Assembly: GCA_005405945.1 (NCBI GenBank)
Contig: BJHW01000001.1
Location: forward strand, 5,394,001-5,458,000
Direction of reading: 5' to 3'
Source: Streptomyces violaceusniger
GTDB lineage: Bacteria > Actinomycetota > Actinomycetes > Streptomycetales > Streptomycetaceae
Length of the DNA: 64,000 bases
This document shows positions 62,703 through 64,000 of this stretch, piece after piece. The position numbers and the translations under genes are program-made. The notes under the pieces are model-generated. The model was not told the origin of the DNA and did no database searches. It saw nothing but the letters and a program-made list of their open reading frames with translations. Every line of letters starts with the position of its first letter. The first letter of the stretch is position 1.

Positions 62703-63569
62703 ATGCGCGTACTGATCGTCACGGCCGTACCCGCCGAGCGGGACGCCGTCGTACGGGGCGTCGGCGCCACGGCCCCCGAGGTGGCCGAACTCCCCGTCCC
62801 CGGCGGGGTCCTCCACCGGCTGAGCCCGGCGCCGCCCACCGGGCCGCCGCTCACCGTGGACGTCCTGGCCGCCGGGGTCGGCCCGGCGGCCGCGGCGGCC
62901 GGAACCGCCGCCGCCCTGACCGCGGCCGCGGTCGCCCGCACCCCCTACGACCTCGCCGTATCGGCCGGTATCGGCGGCGGCTTCACCACCGCGCGCCCCG
63001 TCGCCGCGGGGCCCACCACCACAGCCACGGCGCGGCCCGCCGACGCCGAGCCAGCCACCACGGCGCCGGCCAGCACAGGGTCAGCCACCACCGCGCCCGC
63101 CGCCACCGCGCACCTCGGCTCCGTCGTCGTCGCCGACGCCATCGTCGCCGCCGACCTGGGCGCCGAGACCCCCGACGGCTTCGCCGCCGTCACCGACCTG
63201 GGCTTCGGAACCGTCGAACACCTTCCGCCCGCCCCGCTCGTCGCCGCCGTCGCCGAGGCGACGGACGCCGTGCGCGGCACCGTGCTCACCGTGTCGACCG
63301 TGACCGGGAGCGCCGAACGGGCCGCCGAGCTGCTGCGCCGCCATCCGCGCGCCGTCGCCGAGGCCATGGAGGGCTTCGGCGTCGCGGAGGCCGCCGCGGC
63401 CCAGTCCGTACCCACCCTGGAAGTACGGACGCTCTCCAACGCCGTCGGACCACGCGACCGCTCGGCCTGGCGGATCGGGGAGGCGCTCGAAGCGCTCGCG
63501 GGCGCCTTCGCGACCATCGCCCCCCTCCTCGGCACCTGGACCTTTGACCCGGAAGGAACCCGGCAGTGA
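62703..63569 (+). CDS. mqnB: futalosine hydrolase
   Basis: MqnB cleaves futalosine (or aminodeoxyfutalosine-derived product) to hypoxanthine and dehypoxanthine futalosine in menaquinone synthesis. The 288-residue chain has MRVLIVTAVPAERDAVVRG, LAVSAGIGGGF, DAIVAADLGAETPDGF and the active-site VAEAMEGFGVAEAA, plus RTLSNAVGPRDRSAW. Between IGGGF and GSVVVADAI it carries a Thr/Ala/Pro-rich insertion of about 40 residues not usual for the nucleoside phosphorylase fold. ATG 62703 has GGGGAG upstream. Its stop overlaps the mqnD GTG. Confidence 0.92.
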   Translation: MRVLIVTAVPAERDAVVRGVGATAPEVAELPVPGGVLHRLSPAPPTGPPLTVDVLAAGVGPAAAAAGTAAALTAAAVARTPYDLAVSAGIGGGFTTARPVAAGPTTTATARPADAEPATTAPASTGSATTAPAATAHLGSVVVADAIVAADLGAETPDGFAAVTDLGFGTVEHLPPAPLVAAVAEATDAVRGTVLTVSTVTGSAERAAELLRRHPRAVAEAMEGFGVAEAAAAQSVPTLEVRTLSNAVGPRDRSAWRIGEALEALAGAFATIAPLLGTWTFDPEGTRQ

Positions 63570-64000
63570 CTGAGCCCCTGAGCGAGCCCCTGGCTGAGCC
63601 TTTGAAGATCGCCTACTCCCCGTGCCCCAACGACACCTTCGTCTTCCACGCCTGGGCTCACGACCGCGTCCCCGGCGCGCCCGCGCTCGATGTCACCTTC
63701 GCGGACATCGACATCACCAACGGGATGGCCGAGCGCGGCGAGTTCGACGTACTGAAGGTGTCGTACGCCGTACTGCCGTGGGTGCTGGACGACTACGCGC
63801 TGCTGCCCTGCGGCGGCGCGCTCGGCCGCGGCTGCGGTCCGCTGGTGCTCACGCGGCAGGCCGGCGAGGGGCAGCGGCTCAGCGGCAAGGACCTGGCGGG
63901 GAAGACGGTCGCGGTGCCGAGCGAGCGTTCGACCGCGTATCTGCTCTTCCGGCTGTGGGCCGCCGCCGAGGTGCCGGGCGGGGTCGGCGAGATCAAGGTG
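63566..64000 (+). CDS. mqnD: 1,4-dihydroxy-6-naphthoate synthase, N-terminal part
   Basis: MqnD makes 1,4-dihydroxy-6-naphthoate in the futalosine route to menaquinone. The first 145 residues are present: KIAYSPCPNDTFVFHAWAH, FADIDITNGMAERGEFDVLK, SYAVLPWVLDDYALLPCGGA with LGRGCGPLV. The remainder lies beyond the window. The N-terminus has a small repeat (EPLSEPLAEPL) before the conserved part. The GTG overlaps the mqnB stop, so the two are co-translated. Confidence 0.93.
   Translation, partial: MTEPLSEPLAEPLKIAYSPCPNDTFVFHAWAHDRVPGAPALDVTFADIDITNGMAERGEFDVLKVSYAVLPWVLDDYALLPCGGALGRGCGPLVLTRQAGEGQRLSGKDLAGKTVAVPSERSTAYLLFRLWAAAEVPGGVGEIKV

Noticed and set aside
1..64000. tRNA, rRNA, insertion sequence, prophage or integration site
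   Set aside because: I looked for cloverleaf T-arm sequence, transposase or integrase motifs and terminal inverted repeats and found none that I can support.

Overview
This 64-kb window reads as core chromosome of a Streptomyces: very high GC, third codon positions almost always G or C, many GTG and a few TTG starts, stop/start overlaps of the GTGA and ATGA kind, and typical Streptomyces gene sets (iron regulator DmdR1 next to a SIS protein, pdxH opposite citrate synthase, purU with an SCO4402-family gene, serC, DUF3027, mqnB-mqnD of the futalosine menaquinone route). I see no rRNA, tRNA, prophage, transposase or CRISPR array.

Layout. 1-10 kb: a secreted protein cut by the window edge, a prolyl aminopeptidase opposite an XRE/TPR regulator, a NarL-type two-component pair, a STAS anti-sigma antagonist opposite an ECF-like sigma factor with its zinc-finger anti-sigma partner, then purU. 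10-27 kb: an SCO4402-family gene, a lipoprotein solute-binding protein, a disordered membrane protein, a second HTH/TPR regulator, a prim-pol-like protein, an ABC exporter pair, an SH3-like secreted protein, an FMN hydroxyacid oxidase, a lipoprotein, an alpha/beta hydrolase without its serine, dmdR1, a SIS protein and a PAS/GAF protein. 27-41 kb: pdxH, citrate synthase, then a long minus-strand operon read from 40.7 to 29.4 kb: TIGR03084 protein, AtuA-like protein, three mini-ORFs, biotin-dependent acyl-CoA carboxylase beta and alpha subunits, acyl-CoA dehydrogenase, 4-coumarate-type CoA ligase, enoyl-CoA hydratase and TetR. The gene set resembles the acyclic-terpene (atu) or leucine (liu) degradation clusters of Pseudomonas; a 12-bp dyad lies upstream. 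41-54 kb: a two-domain FAD/Fe-S dehydrogenase divergent from serC, a secreted beta-propeller, a tetraspan protein, an aldo/keto reductase, a 29-residue membrane peptide, an RNA 2',3'-cyclic phosphodiesterase, a MarR-MFS pair, a purine permease and a DUF2530 gene. 54-64 kb: a SAM methyltransferase, a sacsin-type ATPase, DUF3027, an MFS protein, a DUF2771 lipoprotein, mqnB and the start of mqnD.

Two properties run through the whole window. First, fourteen genes are intact only if one base is added at each of eighteen positions; every case lacks (never gains) a base and nearly every one lies in a G/C run of three or four. I read this as systematic homopolymer undercalling, not as pseudogenes, and give the gene boundaries that result after restoring the base. 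Second, short tandem repeats are unusually common: at eleven gene ends the repeat unit spans the stop codon, and several proteins carry in-frame low-complexity expansions. The most striking case is an 83-bp repeat at 37.7-37.9 kb that forms three 28-codon mini-ORFs chained by GTGA overlaps between two operon genes.
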